Assembly: GCF_019973375.1 (NCBI RefSeq)
Contig: NZ_BPTV01000001.1
Span: 1,426,001-1,490,000 of the forward strand
Length of the DNA: 64,000 nt
Direction: 5' to 3'
From: Prevotella lacticifex
GTDB taxonomy: Bacteria > Bacteroidota > Bacteroidia > Bacteroidales > Bacteroidaceae
Positions within the stretch are counted from its first letter, which is position 1; each line of letters starts with the position of its first letter. Below the pieces are notes generated by a model, which was not told where the DNA came from, ran no database searches, and was given only the letters and a program-made list of their open reading frames with translations. Position numbers and translations under genes: made by a program. Positions 42,224 to 50,925 of this stretch are shown here, piece after piece.

Positions 42224-43051
42224 ATGAGCCAGTTTGACCTATTTCCGGTGCGCACCTTTAGCAAGGTGCAACTGGAGCGTCCTGACCTCCGACAGGAAGG
42301 ACTCGGACTCTACCTTATCATAGAGCGCGACCATAACTACTACGATGACTCCGACACCAACTTCCTCTACTTCAACCCAAGCACGAACAAGCTGGCTTTC
42401 GGTCAGTGGACTACCAGAGGCTACTGTGGAGATTTCCACTATGACTACCCAAGCATCCATGGTGCAAGTGACGATGTCAAGAAACGTTGTGCCACTGCCA
42501 TCCGTGAATACCTCAAGGGCGAGGCAACACCTGCCAGCTTCACGGAACCATGGTGGGTGAAACTGAACGTTGAGGAGTACGGCATTCCTTGTGTGGTGAA
42601 GGGTGGTCGCAAGTACCAAGGTGCTGGTCACGTCATCAAGGCATACGAGCACAACAATGCCTATGGTCGTTCTTACAGCGTGTCAATATGGACTGGCGAG
42701 AAGATGGAGTTTGCCAACCCTCGTTTCGTGAGGATTGACCAGACAATGCTCCTCGATGCTATCTACGCATACATTGACGGACTGAACTTCAACGACCTCT
42801 ACGATGTGCTGAAAGTCGTGTGGGACTCAAGATATGACAACATTCTCGATGTGGCTATCTTCAAGGTCTGCCCGGTGCAGAAGGTCAACCGACCTATCAT
42901 AACGCTTGAAATGAAGCGTGCAAGCCTGCGCGAGTGGGTGCGTGAAAAGTTCTCCGATGCTGACGAGGACGAGCAGGAGCGCATCACCCATAACATCATG
43001 ATGAAGAAGCATGGTGAGGACACGGACTGGTATTACGAAAACTACGAATAA
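42224..43051 (+). CDS. hypothetical accessory protein
   Basis: The 275-aa protein has aromatic-rich strands (LGLYLIIERDHNYYDD; YFNPSTNKLAFGQW) and an acidic helical C-terminus (REKFSDADEDEQERI). No motif is diagnostic. It is one of the longer proteins of the accessory island. Confidence 0.6.
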   Translation: MSQFDLFPVRTFSKVQLERPDLRQEGLGLYLIIERDHNYYDDSDTNFLYFNPSTNKLAFGQWTTRGYCGDFHYDYPSIHGASDDVKKRCATAIREYLKGEATPASFTEPWWVKLNVEEYGIPCVVKGGRKYQGAGHVIKAYEHNNAYGRSYSVSIWTGEKMEFANPRFVRIDQTMLLDAIYAYIDGLNFNDLYDVLKVVWDSRYDNILDVAIFKVCPVQKVNRPIITLEMKRASLREWVREKFSDADEDEQERITHNIMMKKHGEDTDWYYENYE

Positions 43052-43052
43052 C

Positions 43053-43415
43053 ATGGAAAAGCAAGAGATTATTCTCCAGCGATGCGAGGCATTCCTGGAC
43101 GAGAACAATATAGGTCACAGCCGTAGCGAGGAAGGTGGCAAGTGCATCGGCATCGAAATGGAGCAATGGACTGACGGGGGTGTTGACATGATACACCTCA
43201 TTGACGGACGTGACAGGGATATGGACGATCCCGACTGGTGGAAGGACGAACTGGAGTCTATCTATGAAGCCTTTGATGTGGACGAAGAGATAGATATACA
43301 CAGGCAGGATGAAAAGTACCGCAGTGCGTTCACCCACCGAAGAAGCGTTGAGGACTTTGAGGGCTACGAGAAGTGGCTCAAGGGAATATCGGAACAAGCC
43401 AAGGCATTCAACTAA
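43053..43415 (+). CDS. hypothetical accessory protein
   Basis: From ATG 43053 the product is 120 aa and acidic, with a GVDMIHLIDGRDRDMDDPDWW segment and a C-terminal helix. It starts 1 nt after the previous stop. Unknown. Confidence 0.6.
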   Translation: MEKQEIILQRCEAFLDENNIGHSRSEEGGKCIGIEMEQWTDGGVDMIHLIDGRDRDMDDPDWWKDELESIYEAFDVDEEIDIHRQDEKYRSAFTHRRSVEDFEGYEKWLKGISEQAKAFN

Positions 43416-43433
43416 CATCTAAATTCAATTACT

Positions 43434-43871
43434 ATGGTATCATATACAAGAGACTGGGAGCGTGATGGCTATCTTGTCATCAAGGATGCTCAGACAATAG
43501 ACACATATAAAGAACTCTGCCAAAAGGAGTATGAGTACAATAACCCGGAGATATTCTTCGCCTTCAATGACGAGGGTGTGAAGGAAAAGCGAAAAGAGCT
43601 CGGACTGGAGGACAAGGAAGTGTTCCACTACGGAGGTGGACTCTGTGGCACGAAGGAGGGCTTGAAGAAGTTCACTGAAGACATGGAGGCAATCAGAGAG
43701 GAGAAGCGCAAGAAATGCGACCCTTATGAAGTGTACCTCTACGAATACAACAACCATGAGAGTTTCATCAGCTGGGACGGAGACCTTGAACCTGCACGTA
43801 TCATCGTCCGCATTTGGGGAAAGGAAACACTTGACTCCATCAAGCGACTGAACAAATACGAAAACCAATAG
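43434..43871 (+). CDS. hypothetical accessory protein
   Basis: The 145-aa protein is acidic and mixed helix/strand (FHYGGGLCGTKEGLKKF; ESFISWDGDLEPARIIVRIW). No known family. Confidence 0.6.
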   Translation: MVSYTRDWERDGYLVIKDAQTIDTYKELCQKEYEYNNPEIFFAFNDEGVKEKRKELGLEDKEVFHYGGGLCGTKEGLKKFTEDMEAIREEKRKKCDPYEVYLYEYNNHESFISWDGDLEPARIIVRIWGKETLDSIKRLNKYENQ

Positions 43872-43875
43872 TGAC

Positions 43876-44067
43876 ATGGCAAAGACAAGTTACTACTTCA
43901 CTGCACGTCCTGGCGCATTCAATCGAGACTGCCAGATAATTCAAATCGGTCCTGCGGATAGCCTTACGCAAACAGCTTTGCGGTGGGCGCAGACGAATGG
44001 CTACGATAATGTCTATGTTTACGACATGAACCATCAGCCGGTAACCAAGTACGAAAGGATAATGTGA
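43876..44067 (+). CDS. small hypothetical protein
   Basis: The 63-aa protein has no cysteine pair or membrane helix; its middle reads DSLTQTALRWAQTNGYDNVYVYD. It is tightly packed between neighbours (4 nt and 1 nt gaps). Confidence 0.55.
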   Translation: MAKTSYYFTARPGAFNRDCQIIQIGPADSLTQTALRWAQTNGYDNVYVYDMNHQPVTKYERIM

Positions 44068-44068
44068 T

Positions 44069-44617
44069 ATGGCAAACCTGTGTTCTACATCTTACATCCT
44101 TGTCGGGGATAAGGATAAGGTAAACGAATTACGTTCCGTACTCCAGAAGCTCAAAGACACCAAGAGGACAAGAGTGCCGCTCGAACCTCGCTGGATTGGG
44201 TACATTGTACAAGATGTACTCGGCAAGGACTGGAGGGATATATATTGTCGTGGTGAATGGGATTTCAGCAGTAAGGACGTGAAGGAAGGAGAGCTGCACT
44301 TTTATACTGACACAGCCTGGAACGCTTGCAACGAGGTTTTCCAGAAACTTGCAGAAAAGTTCGGATTGGAAATGTACTACGTCACGGAGGAACTGGGCTT
44401 CAATATATACGAGACCAACGACTCAACGCACACATACTTCCCTGATGAGATTATAGTGACATCAGACGAAGAAACAGAATATATCAACGGTAGGAAGGAG
44501 GTAATGGACTATGTCAATCGGCACCTCGGTACCGACTTCAATGGCTGGGACACCATGCTCTCCGATGAAAAAGTGGATGAGGTTTTCTGCATCCACGAAA
44601 TGGAGGTTGTTGACTGA
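44069..44617 (+). CDS. Api92-like (ferredoxin-fold) phage protein
   Basis: The 182-aa protein starts MANLCSTSYILVGDKDKVNEL, which fits the DUF1281/Api92-like start (M-A-N-x-C-x-x...V-x-G) of phage accessory proteins with a ferredoxin-like fold. An acidic C-terminal half follows. Function in these phages is not known. Confidence 0.6.
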   Translation: MANLCSTSYILVGDKDKVNELRSVLQKLKDTKRTRVPLEPRWIGYIVQDVLGKDWRDIYCRGEWDFSSKDVKEGELHFYTDTAWNACNEVFQKLAEKFGLEMYYVTEELGFNIYETNDSTHTYFPDEIIVTSDEETEYINGRKEVMDYVNRHLGTDFNGWDTMLSDEKVDEVFCIHEMEVVD

Positions 44618-44666
44618 CTACCTCCTGTTGCTTGGAGTTTCCGAGTGACTATTTATCATTTGCACT

Positions 44667-44696
44667 GCCACCTCTGTCTGTGAAGATCGAGGTGGC
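44667..44696 (+). terminator. hairpin terminator before P6
   Basis: GCCACCTC and GAGGTGGC form an 8-bp stem with a 14-nt loop, followed by TTAACTGTTTAAC. No clean T-run. Confidence 0.5.
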
Positions 44697-44735
44697 TTAA
44701 CTGTTTAACTCATTGTCTATCAGTGAAAAAAGTTT

Positions 44736-44815
44736 GCATATTTGATAAAAATAATTGCTCAAAAGTTTGCATATTTGATAAAATTGTCGTATCTTTGCAG
44801 TAGCAAATAAGATAA
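44736..44815 (+). promoter_or_regulatory. promoter cassette P6
   Basis: 13-bp repeats start at 44736, 44769 and 44803. TTTG is at 44766-44769 and TATCTTTG at 44790-44797. The leader to ATG 44845 matches the P1/P3 type. Confidence 0.85.
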
Positions 44816-44844
44816 ATAAGTTATCACTTAAAACTCTAAACACA

Positions 44845-45114
44845 ATGAGACAGATTCAGAACTTCAAAGAGACTTCAAAGAAAGTCGAGATTACGATGAC
44901 CGGATGGGATGGCACTGGCTACAATGGCGAGGGTAAGAAGATGAACATCTGGACAAATGACCGCATGCCGGAAGCCGTTTTCGTATGCAAGTGGATGCCT
45001 GAGTACCAGGAGTACTGCGTACTGAAAGTGGACTTCGACAACAAGCACGAGAAGACAGGTCTGCCACAGGTTGACTTCTTCAATTCTTTCCCTGCTGACA
45101 TGATGAACAAATAA
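44845..45114 (+). CDS. small hypothetical protein, first gene after P6
   Basis: The 89-aa protein contains GWDGTGYNGEGKKMNIW and several aromatic residues. The start follows the cassette leader. Not recognised. Confidence 0.6.
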   Translation: MRQIQNFKETSKKVEITMTGWDGTGYNGEGKKMNIWTNDRMPEAVFVCKWMPEYQEYCVLKVDFDNKHEKTGLPQVDFFNSFPADMMNK

Positions 45115-45130
45115 CCAAGGAGGACAGACT

Positions 45131-45424
45131 ATGAAAGCTATCGCAATGTTGAAGTGGATTGTAGAGAACCACCAGAATACTGAGGGCATGGACATCATAG
45201 AGGTGGACAATGAGTTTGATTTCGAGTCTTTCTTTGGCTATCAGCCTGCCGAGCAGGTGCCAGAAGGTAAGTACGTCTATCTGTATGGAGACACGGTGAA
45301 CCGCGAGGACATGGAGCGCATGATCCAGCGTGAAGAAGCAGAGGTTTACTCCATCGCGACCGACGAGACGGACAACGAGAATGGCGGATTGTGTATCATC
45401 TATCTTTTCAAACTGGAGGATTGA
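45131..45424 (+). CDS. small hypothetical protein
   Basis: The 97-aa protein is acidic, with strands at both ends. An AAGGAGG site about 7 nt before the ATG supports this start. Confidence 0.6.
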   Translation: MKAIAMLKWIVENHQNTEGMDIIEVDNEFDFESFFGYQPAEQVPEGKYVYLYGDTVNREDMERMIQREEAEVYSIATDETDNENGGLCIIYLFKLED

Positions 45425-45426
45425 AT

Positions 45427-45834
45427 ATGAAAGTAAGAGAATATTTCCAAGCACTCGGGATTGATGCTTCATCATACATAGATGTGAACTTTGTCATCGG
45501 TGAGAGCGTAGGCGAGGGACCGACAAAGAAGTTCATGTACCGAAGCTCGCCCGTAAGGACAGTGAATGAATGGTTTGGCTTTGACAGACCAGAGTCTGTG
45601 TTGAACTACAACATCCTTAACATCAAGCAGCCTGTAATCTCATGGATGAGCGGTGTGGACTGGAACGGAGCAATCCAAAGGAACCAGCAGATGTCAATCC
45701 TTGTGATTTCAGACGAGGAACTATACAAGCAATACTCGCAGAAGCAGGGAAGCAGCATGCTTCAGTATATTGACAAAAAGATCATGGAGGGTATCGAGAA
45801 TGGTACCAATCCCTGGATAAACAAGAAACGATAA
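45427..45834 (+). CDS. hypothetical accessory protein
   Basis: From ATG 45427 (2 nt after the previous stop) the product is 135 aa. It contains a WFGFDRPESVLNYNIL stretch and ends PWINKKR. No family recognised. Confidence 0.6.
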   Translation: MKVREYFQALGIDASSYIDVNFVIGESVGEGPTKKFMYRSSPVRTVNEWFGFDRPESVLNYNILNIKQPVISWMSGVDWNGAIQRNQQMSILVISDEELYKQYSQKQGSSMLQYIDKKIMEGIENGTNPWINKKR

Positions 45835-45849
45835 ATAGCAACATCAACT

Positions 45850-46155
45850 ATGGATAAAATGAAAGACAACAGCGCACTTGGCGCAATGGTTTGCGAGATT
45901 ATCAATACTCATGTCAATGGTGTGTGTCACGGCATGCATCTAAACATGAGCGTGGAGGACTTCGTGAAGGCGGTAATGCTCATCGCCACCAGCAACAACT
46001 GCAAAGCTCAGTTTATCGTGCCGGTAAAGGACAACTATTCTAACACATACGACATACTCATCCAAGAGAGCAACGGCAAGGTGATAGACGAACTGTCAAA
46101 GGCTGGCTACAGTCTCTCAATGAGCAGTAAGGGCTTAGTGGTGAACAAGTATTAG
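45850..46155 (+). CDS. small hypothetical protein
   Basis: The 101-aa protein has a helical N-terminus (ALGAMVCEIINTHV), a CKAQFIVPV strand and a C-terminal SLSMSSKGLVV. Unknown. Confidence 0.6.
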   Translation: MDKMKDNSALGAMVCEIINTHVNGVCHGMHLNMSVEDFVKAVMLIATSNNCKAQFIVPVKDNYSNTYDILIQESNGKVIDELSKAGYSLSMSSKGLVVNKY

Positions 46156-46188
46156 GGAGGAATAACAAATCATAACAAAGAAAGGACT

Positions 46189-46836
46189 ATGGAACAAAGT
46201 AAATATGAAGGTTGGCAGATTGCCCCGATAGACAACAAGAATATACTGGAAGATTTCGCTGACGATGTGTGTTACACGTGTGATGACTTCGGAAACAGGA
46301 AAACGTTCTGGAAGCATGGCTCATTATTCGTTGTTGACTACGATTTTGGCTCAAATATTGCCCATATCCGCAATGTGTACGGCAAGAAGGACGTAAGGAC
46401 TGCCGAAGAGATAAAGAAAGAGTTGGAGCAGCTGGAAAATGACGATGATGACAACCGCTCTACTGTTTGCGAGATAACTGTCGAAGGTTTTGATGTTAAA
46501 CTCGCATTTTTCTTCAAGCCGGACGAGCTAATTGACAAGAATAAGCCATCGAGGGAGGATGAAGTGCTGGAGGCTCTTGAAAAAATGGAAGATGGTCTTG
46601 ATTTTGAAGAAACAAGCGTGGTTGTCCCGCTTTTTGACGATTGTCATGAGAAATATGGTGAGCGCACGGCGAATCTCGACTATGCTTACGCATCCTATGG
46701 AGAAATCCGTGTTGTAGGCAACCATTATGACGTAGGAGGCGACTTTAACATCGCAGACTTGCCCACCGTGAGCCAAAATGCGCTTTATAAGGCTATATTC
46801 AAAGCCCTGGAGCAGCAAAAAGACAGGAAAGAGTAG
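46189..46836 (+). CDS. acidic hypothetical protein, last of the accessory island
   Basis: The 215-aa protein has strand blocks at both ends and an acidic coiled centre (EIKKELEQLENDDDDN). A YVGGDFNIAD-like segment (here YDVGGDFNIAD) lies near 182. No known family. It is followed by a strong terminator. Confidence 0.6.
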   Translation: MEQSKYEGWQIAPIDNKNILEDFADDVCYTCDDFGNRKTFWKHGSLFVVDYDFGSNIAHIRNVYGKKDVRTAEEIKKELEQLENDDDDNRSTVCEITVEGFDVKLAFFFKPDELIDKNKPSREDEVLEALEKMEDGLDFEETSVVVPLFDDCHEKYGERTANLDYAYASYGEIRVVGNHYDVGGDFNIADLPTVSQNALYKAIFKALEQQKDRKE

Positions 46837-46879
46837 AAATCATAGTGTTTAGTGTATTTTTATAAGATTCTTATTTATC

Positions 46880-46912
46880 AAGGCATAATCTTCGGGTTAT
46901 GCCTTTTATTTT
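46880..46912 (+). terminator. strong UUCG-loop terminator
   Basis: AAGGCATAATC and GGTTATGCCTT form an 11-bp stem (one wobble) capped by TTCG, followed by TTATTTT. It separates the accessory island from the head operon. Confidence 0.88.
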
Positions 46913-46935
46913 CAAGGAAAATTCATAGCCACGAC

Positions 46936-47002
46936 TGAACGGAGACGTTCACCATGTTTTGAGAGGTTTCTCTCTTGCGCGATTATAAATAACGTACCTT
47001 TG
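46936..47002 (+). promoter_or_regulatory. late-type promoter with upstream palindrome (head operon)
   Basis: TGAACG-GAGA-CGTTCA (46936-46951) lies 43 nt before the -7 box TACCTTTG (46995-47002). No TTTG at -33 is evident. The arrangement repeats that before the tail operon. The first gene starts at 47066. Confidence 0.6.
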
Positions 47003-47065
47003 TGCAAGAAATTAACATTTTCCCCATTTCTGCTGTGGGGTATTGACCAAAACGTAAAAAGAAGA

Positions 47066-48385
47066 ATGGCGAAACTAAGAATCTACAACGAAATTGTCAA
47101 CGAGGAAGATAAGGTCTTTCTGCAGGACTGGTATGGCACGGACGGTGTCTGCTACAAAGACATTCCAGAGTTCCTTGACTCCATGGAGGAGGGCGACAAC
47201 GAGATAGACATCCGGATTCACTGTCCTGGCGGAGACTGCATTGAAGGATGGGCTATCTATGACGCTCTGCGTAATTCCGGCAAGACGATTTCTGCAACCA
47301 TTGAGGGCGAGTGCTCTTCAATGGCAACAATCATACTTCTTGCCGCTCCGAAGGAACGGAGATTCGGCTTCGAGAACGCAAGAATGTGCATCCACAATCC
47401 GGCAGTTGCTTGGCTTGACCTTTGGGCAACAGACAGACTCACGGCAGATGAGATCAAGAAGCTCAAGGCAAAGCTCACTGCGCAGGAAATATCGCTCATC
47501 GAGGAGCAGAATAAGATACTCAACCTTTACGTCGAGCGTACTGGAGCCGACCGTAACGAGTTGCAGGCTCTTATGAACGAGGATAAGTATGTTGATATGT
47601 CTCGTGCGGCAGAACTTGGCTTTATCGCATCAACTCTCGCTCCGAACACAGACAGGAAATCAAATTCATCTAAATCAAAGAAAATGGCAAAAGAACAGAT
47701 CAAGATTGAGAACCGCCTCTTTAAGAAGCTGCTCTCAATGGCTGGTATCGCCAAGATTGAGGACGTGAAGGTTCTCGATCAGAAGATTACCGCTGCTGAC
47801 GGTACAGAGTTTACCGTAGAACGAGAGGATGGTGACCCCCAGGTAGGCGACAAGGCTTATCCCAACGGAACATACGTTCTGGAGGATGGTACCACCATTG
47901 TAATCGCTGACGAAATCATTGAGTCTATCACTCCTGCCGGCGAAGGCGACGGTGATGGTGACGGAAACGGTGATGGCGATGGCGAAGACGCTGAAGGCCT
48001 CAAGGCTAAGGTGGACGAACTGACCCAGCAGGTAGAAGACCTCACCGAAAAGGTGAACACTCTCACGTCCGAGAAGGAAGCTCTGGCTAACGACAAGGCT
48101 CAGCTGGAGGCTGACAAGACTGCGCTGGAAACAGAGAAGGCAGACTTGCAGTCAAAGGTTAAGACCGAGGAGGAAACCGAAATCCTCGACATCGTGGCTA
48201 AGGCTGGTGGCAAGGCATGGCTCGAAAACCTCAAGGGTATGTCAAGCACCTTCACGACATCAAACCGCAAGTTCGTAGAACATGCAGGCGGTGGCGAAGG
48301 CGAGCAGGGCGAGACACGTGCCCAGAAGGCTCTCCGTGAGCAGCGTGAGAAGAATGAGGCTAAGCGTAAGGCTAAGGCTCAGTAG
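47066..48385 (+). CDS. ClpP-like head maturation protease with scaffold domain
   Basis: From ATG 47066 the product is 439 aa; upstream in-frame codons overlap the promoter. Residues 1-190 form a ClpP/S14 fold: IHCPGGDCIEGWAIYDAL, GECSSMATIILLAA (nucleophile probably Ser85) and CIHNPA (His110). A Gly/Asp-rich linker (about 295-310, GDGDGNGDGDGE) leads to a long coiled coil (about 315-375) and a basic tail. Fused protease and scaffold are usual in phages whose capsid gene follows, as here. Confidence 0.85.
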   Translation: MAKLRIYNEIVNEEDKVFLQDWYGTDGVCYKDIPEFLDSMEEGDNEIDIRIHCPGGDCIEGWAIYDALRNSGKTISATIEGECSSMATIILLAAPKERRFGFENARMCIHNPAVAWLDLWATDRLTADEIKKLKAKLTAQEISLIEEQNKILNLYVERTGADRNELQALMNEDKYVDMSRAAELGFIASTLAPNTDRKSNSSKSKKMAKEQIKIENRLFKKLLSMAGIAKIEDVKVLDQKITAADGTEFTVEREDGDPQVGDKAYPNGTYVLEDGTTIVIADEIIESITPAGEGDGDGDGNGDGDGEDAEGLKAKVDELTQQVEDLTEKVNTLTSEKEALANDKAQLEADKTALETEKADLQSKVKTEEETEILDIVAKAGGKAWLENLKGMSSTFTTSNRKFVEHAGGGEGEQGETRAQKALREQREKNEAKRKAKAQ

Positions 48386-48421
48386 TAATCAACAAGTAAC
48401 AAACATTAAAAAAGTATAATT

Positions 48422-49504
48422 ATGAACTTCGAACAGTTTACAGTCGATAATGGCGCGATTCGCGACCTTAGTGAACTTTTGTTCACCTCTATCTTCAACG
48501 ACCCCGACTTTGAAAGTGTCGTTACAATGCTCACTGGTGTGGAGCACGGCAAGAAGCTCGGCTATCTCGATAGCATGGGTGATGTCGGTATTCCTGGCGG
48601 TGGCTGCGATCCTACGTACTCAAGCATCCAGATTACTGGCATCGAGAAGACTTGGGACCTCGGCAAGTGGCGCATCCCTAAGACCATCTGCTATGAGGAC
48701 CTGGAGAACACCCTTGCCAAGTATGGCATGAACACAGGCACCGAGGCTGCAGACATCACCAACACTCCTTACTTCGATAAGGTTCTCCAGCCCCTGCTCC
48801 AGAAGGCTATCACCGAAATGTTCTGGCGCCTCGCTTGGTTCGGTGACAAGACGGCAAAGAACTGCACCAATGCAGGTGTCGATACCACTGGTGGCGGTGT
48901 AATCACGGACACCATCAACCCCAACCTTCTCAAGTCTTGTGACGGTTTCTGGAAGAAGCTCCAGGCAATCATCGCAGGCAACGCAGGACAGCAGACTGCT
49001 ATCGCAGCAAATGCCGAGAACACCAAGGCAAAGCAGAAGACTGCAATCCGTACCAGCGGTGTTGCCATCGGTATCGTTGACGACCTCCTCTCTGATGCTG
49101 ACTCTCGTATTTTCGACTACAAGGATCACGCAGTCCTCATGACCAGCTCTCTGTTCAAGGCTCTGCGTAATGACGTGGTTGACAAGTACGGTAAGACCAC
49201 AATGCCGTTCGAGTACGTAAGTGCCGGCTTCGGTCTTTCTGAGTATGATGGTCATAAGATTGTCGTTCTCGACATCTGGGACCGTCTCATCCGCAAGTTC
49301 GAGGACAACGGTACAACGCTGAACTGCCCTCACCGTGCAGTGCTCTGCTCTCCGAGCAACCTCTTCGTAGGTACGTCAGACAAGCAGCGCCTTGCCTCTC
49401 TTACCGTGAAGTTCGACGACCGCAAGCGTGACAACTTCATCTTTGCTGAGTCTAACCTCGGTACCATCATCGGTGAAGACGAACTCGTACAGGTAGCCAT
49501 CTAA
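48422..49504 (+). CDS. major capsid protein
   Basis: The 360-aa protein directly follows the protease/scaffold gene. It has an N-terminal arm, a FDYKDHAVLMTSSLFKALRND segment and a YDGHKIVVLDIWDR to AVLCSPSNLFVGT stretch in the second half, typical of HK97-fold shell proteins in Bacteroidetes phages. Strong codon bias (CTC, GGT, AAG) is consistent with high expression. Confidence 0.75.
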   Translation: MNFEQFTVDNGAIRDLSELLFTSIFNDPDFESVVTMLTGVEHGKKLGYLDSMGDVGIPGGGCDPTYSSIQITGIEKTWDLGKWRIPKTICYEDLENTLAKYGMNTGTEAADITNTPYFDKVLQPLLQKAITEMFWRLAWFGDKTAKNCTNAGVDTTGGGVITDTINPNLLKSCDGFWKKLQAIIAGNAGQQTAIAANAENTKAKQKTAIRTSGVAIGIVDDLLSDADSRIFDYKDHAVLMTSSLFKALRNDVVDKYGKTTMPFEYVSAGFGLSEYDGHKIVVLDIWDRLIRKFEDNGTTLNCPHRAVLCSPSNLFVGTSDKQRLASLTVKFDDRKRDNFIFAESNLGTIIGEDELVQVAI

Positions 49505-49553
49505 TCAAAGGGGTGGCTACCCCATTTTATTCATCTTATAAAATTGTAATGAT

Positions 49554-50150
49554 ATGGCAGAAACATGTGATTTCAAACTCGCGAAAGACATAGCAGGTCT
49601 GTGCGATAAGCCACAGGTGAGTGGTTTGAAGAATACAGGTTGGCTTATCAACTACGATGAGATTGACTTCGACTCTTTGACGCAGACTGGCAATATTGTG
49701 TCACAGCTTGCGCTGCGCAGTGGACGTGCCTACCGTGTACATGTACCAGGTAAGACTCCGTTCACCGGAACGCAGACCGCAATGGTTGCTGGCACATATC
49801 GCAACAAATTCAACAAGACAGCGTCTATCGTAGTTCTTGACTCTGGTCCTGACGTTTCATCGAAAGTCATCGACCAGCTTGCCAACGGCAGATTTGTTTT
49901 CATCTTCGAGAACAAGTACAAGGGTGCGGATGACAAGAACACCTTCGAGATCTACGGACTCGAGCAGGGTCTCACGGCATCCGAGATTACCAACGACAAG
50001 TACAGCGAGGACACCGATGGCGGCTGGGCAGTTACACTTATTGAGGAGAACGCTCCTAAGAGTGGAATATTCTTCTTCAGTGAGACTGTGGCTGCAACTC
50101 GCGCCGCTATCCAGTCTCTTGAAACAGGTTCAGTACAAGCAGGCGAATAA
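49554..50150 (+). CDS. structural protein, possibly tail tube/major tail
   Basis: The 198-aa protein is strand-rich with a gap-free beta pattern (TASIVVLDSGPD; GRFVFIFENKYKG; GIFFFSETVAATRAA) and no membrane helix. The size, the codon bias shared with the capsid gene and the place in the head operon suit a tail-tube or major virion protein. The tail genes proper lie elsewhere, so the role is uncertain. Confidence 0.55.
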   Translation: MAETCDFKLAKDIAGLCDKPQVSGLKNTGWLINYDEIDFDSLTQTGNIVSQLALRSGRAYRVHVPGKTPFTGTQTAMVAGTYRNKFNKTASIVVLDSGPDVSSKVIDQLANGRFVFIFENKYKGADDKNTFEIYGLEQGLTASEITNDKYSEDTDGGWAVTLIEENAPKSGIFFFSETVAATRAAIQSLETGSVQAGE

Positions 50151-50153
50151 ACG

Positions 50154-50900
50154 ATGCAGGACTACGCTGAAATAATGAGTAACCTAAAGGAAATGAGGAG
50201 CCGTTTTGACAGCGGCTTCTCAACTTCCGACAGGGCTTATATAGAAAGACTCTACTCCAACTTACTCAGTAAGAAGGTTCGTAGAAGCGGTTGTAGTGAT
50301 TGCTATCGTGACGCTTATTTGGAAATTTATTCACATCTTAAAAAAACAGGAAATATGCCTAAGAAACCCAACTATGTACTCAAGGCAGGTATTGTTATTC
50401 ACCCCAAGGGTACGAACAAGTTCTATGCGAACGCAAACATTCCAGACGAGGTTGCCGAGGCGCACCTTGCAGAGTTCCCTAAAGCCATTGACGACTTCCT
50501 GAGCTATCCTGCAGATTACGCTCTCCGCGTGGAAGCACGTAAGAATGGCGAGGCTCCCACTCCCCAAGACATCGAGGGACTTGCCGCAGCCTACCAGAAG
50601 GCTGACGAAGACCGTAAGCAGGCTTTTGAGAGCGTGAACAAGCTCACGGAGGAGTTGAACGCTACGAAGGCAGAACTGGAGGAAACCAAGGCTGCACTCG
50701 CTGATGCCCAGACGAAGCTGGAGGCAGCAGGTTCCGAAGGTGACGGTGGTTCTGACGATGGCGCACTTGCTATCGAGATCGAGACATTGAAGGCAGACCT
50801 CGAGACTGCTAACGCAGAGAAAGAGGCTCTGAAGAAAGAACTGGAGGAGCTGAAAGCTGCTGCTCCTAAGAAAAAGCCTGCCGCTAAAGCAGCAGAGTAA
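50154..50900 (+). CDS. structural-operon protein with C-terminal coiled coil
   Basis: Of 248 aa, the N-terminus holds a CSDCYRDAYLEIYSHL motif, the middle a PNYVLKAGIVIHPKG strand block, and residues about 145-235 a long coiled coil rich in Glu/Ala/Lys, ending in a Lys/Ala/Pro tail. It may be a scaffold, decoration or assembly protein. No family recognised. Confidence 0.6.
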   Translation: MQDYAEIMSNLKEMRSRFDSGFSTSDRAYIERLYSNLLSKKVRRSGCSDCYRDAYLEIYSHLKKTGNMPKKPNYVLKAGIVIHPKGTNKFYANANIPDEVAEAHLAEFPKAIDDFLSYPADYALRVEARKNGEAPTPQDIEGLAAAYQKADEDRKQAFESVNKLTEELNATKAELEETKAALADAQTKLEAAGSEGDGGSDDGALAIEIETLKADLETANAEKEALKKELEELKAAAPKKKPAAKAAE

Positions 50901-50925
50901 TCTTCAATATTAACCCGTTGCACTC

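Noticed and set aside
47000..47065. Extended start of the protease/scaffold gene
   Set aside because: The longer frame begins inside the -7 box; ATG 47066 is the likely start.
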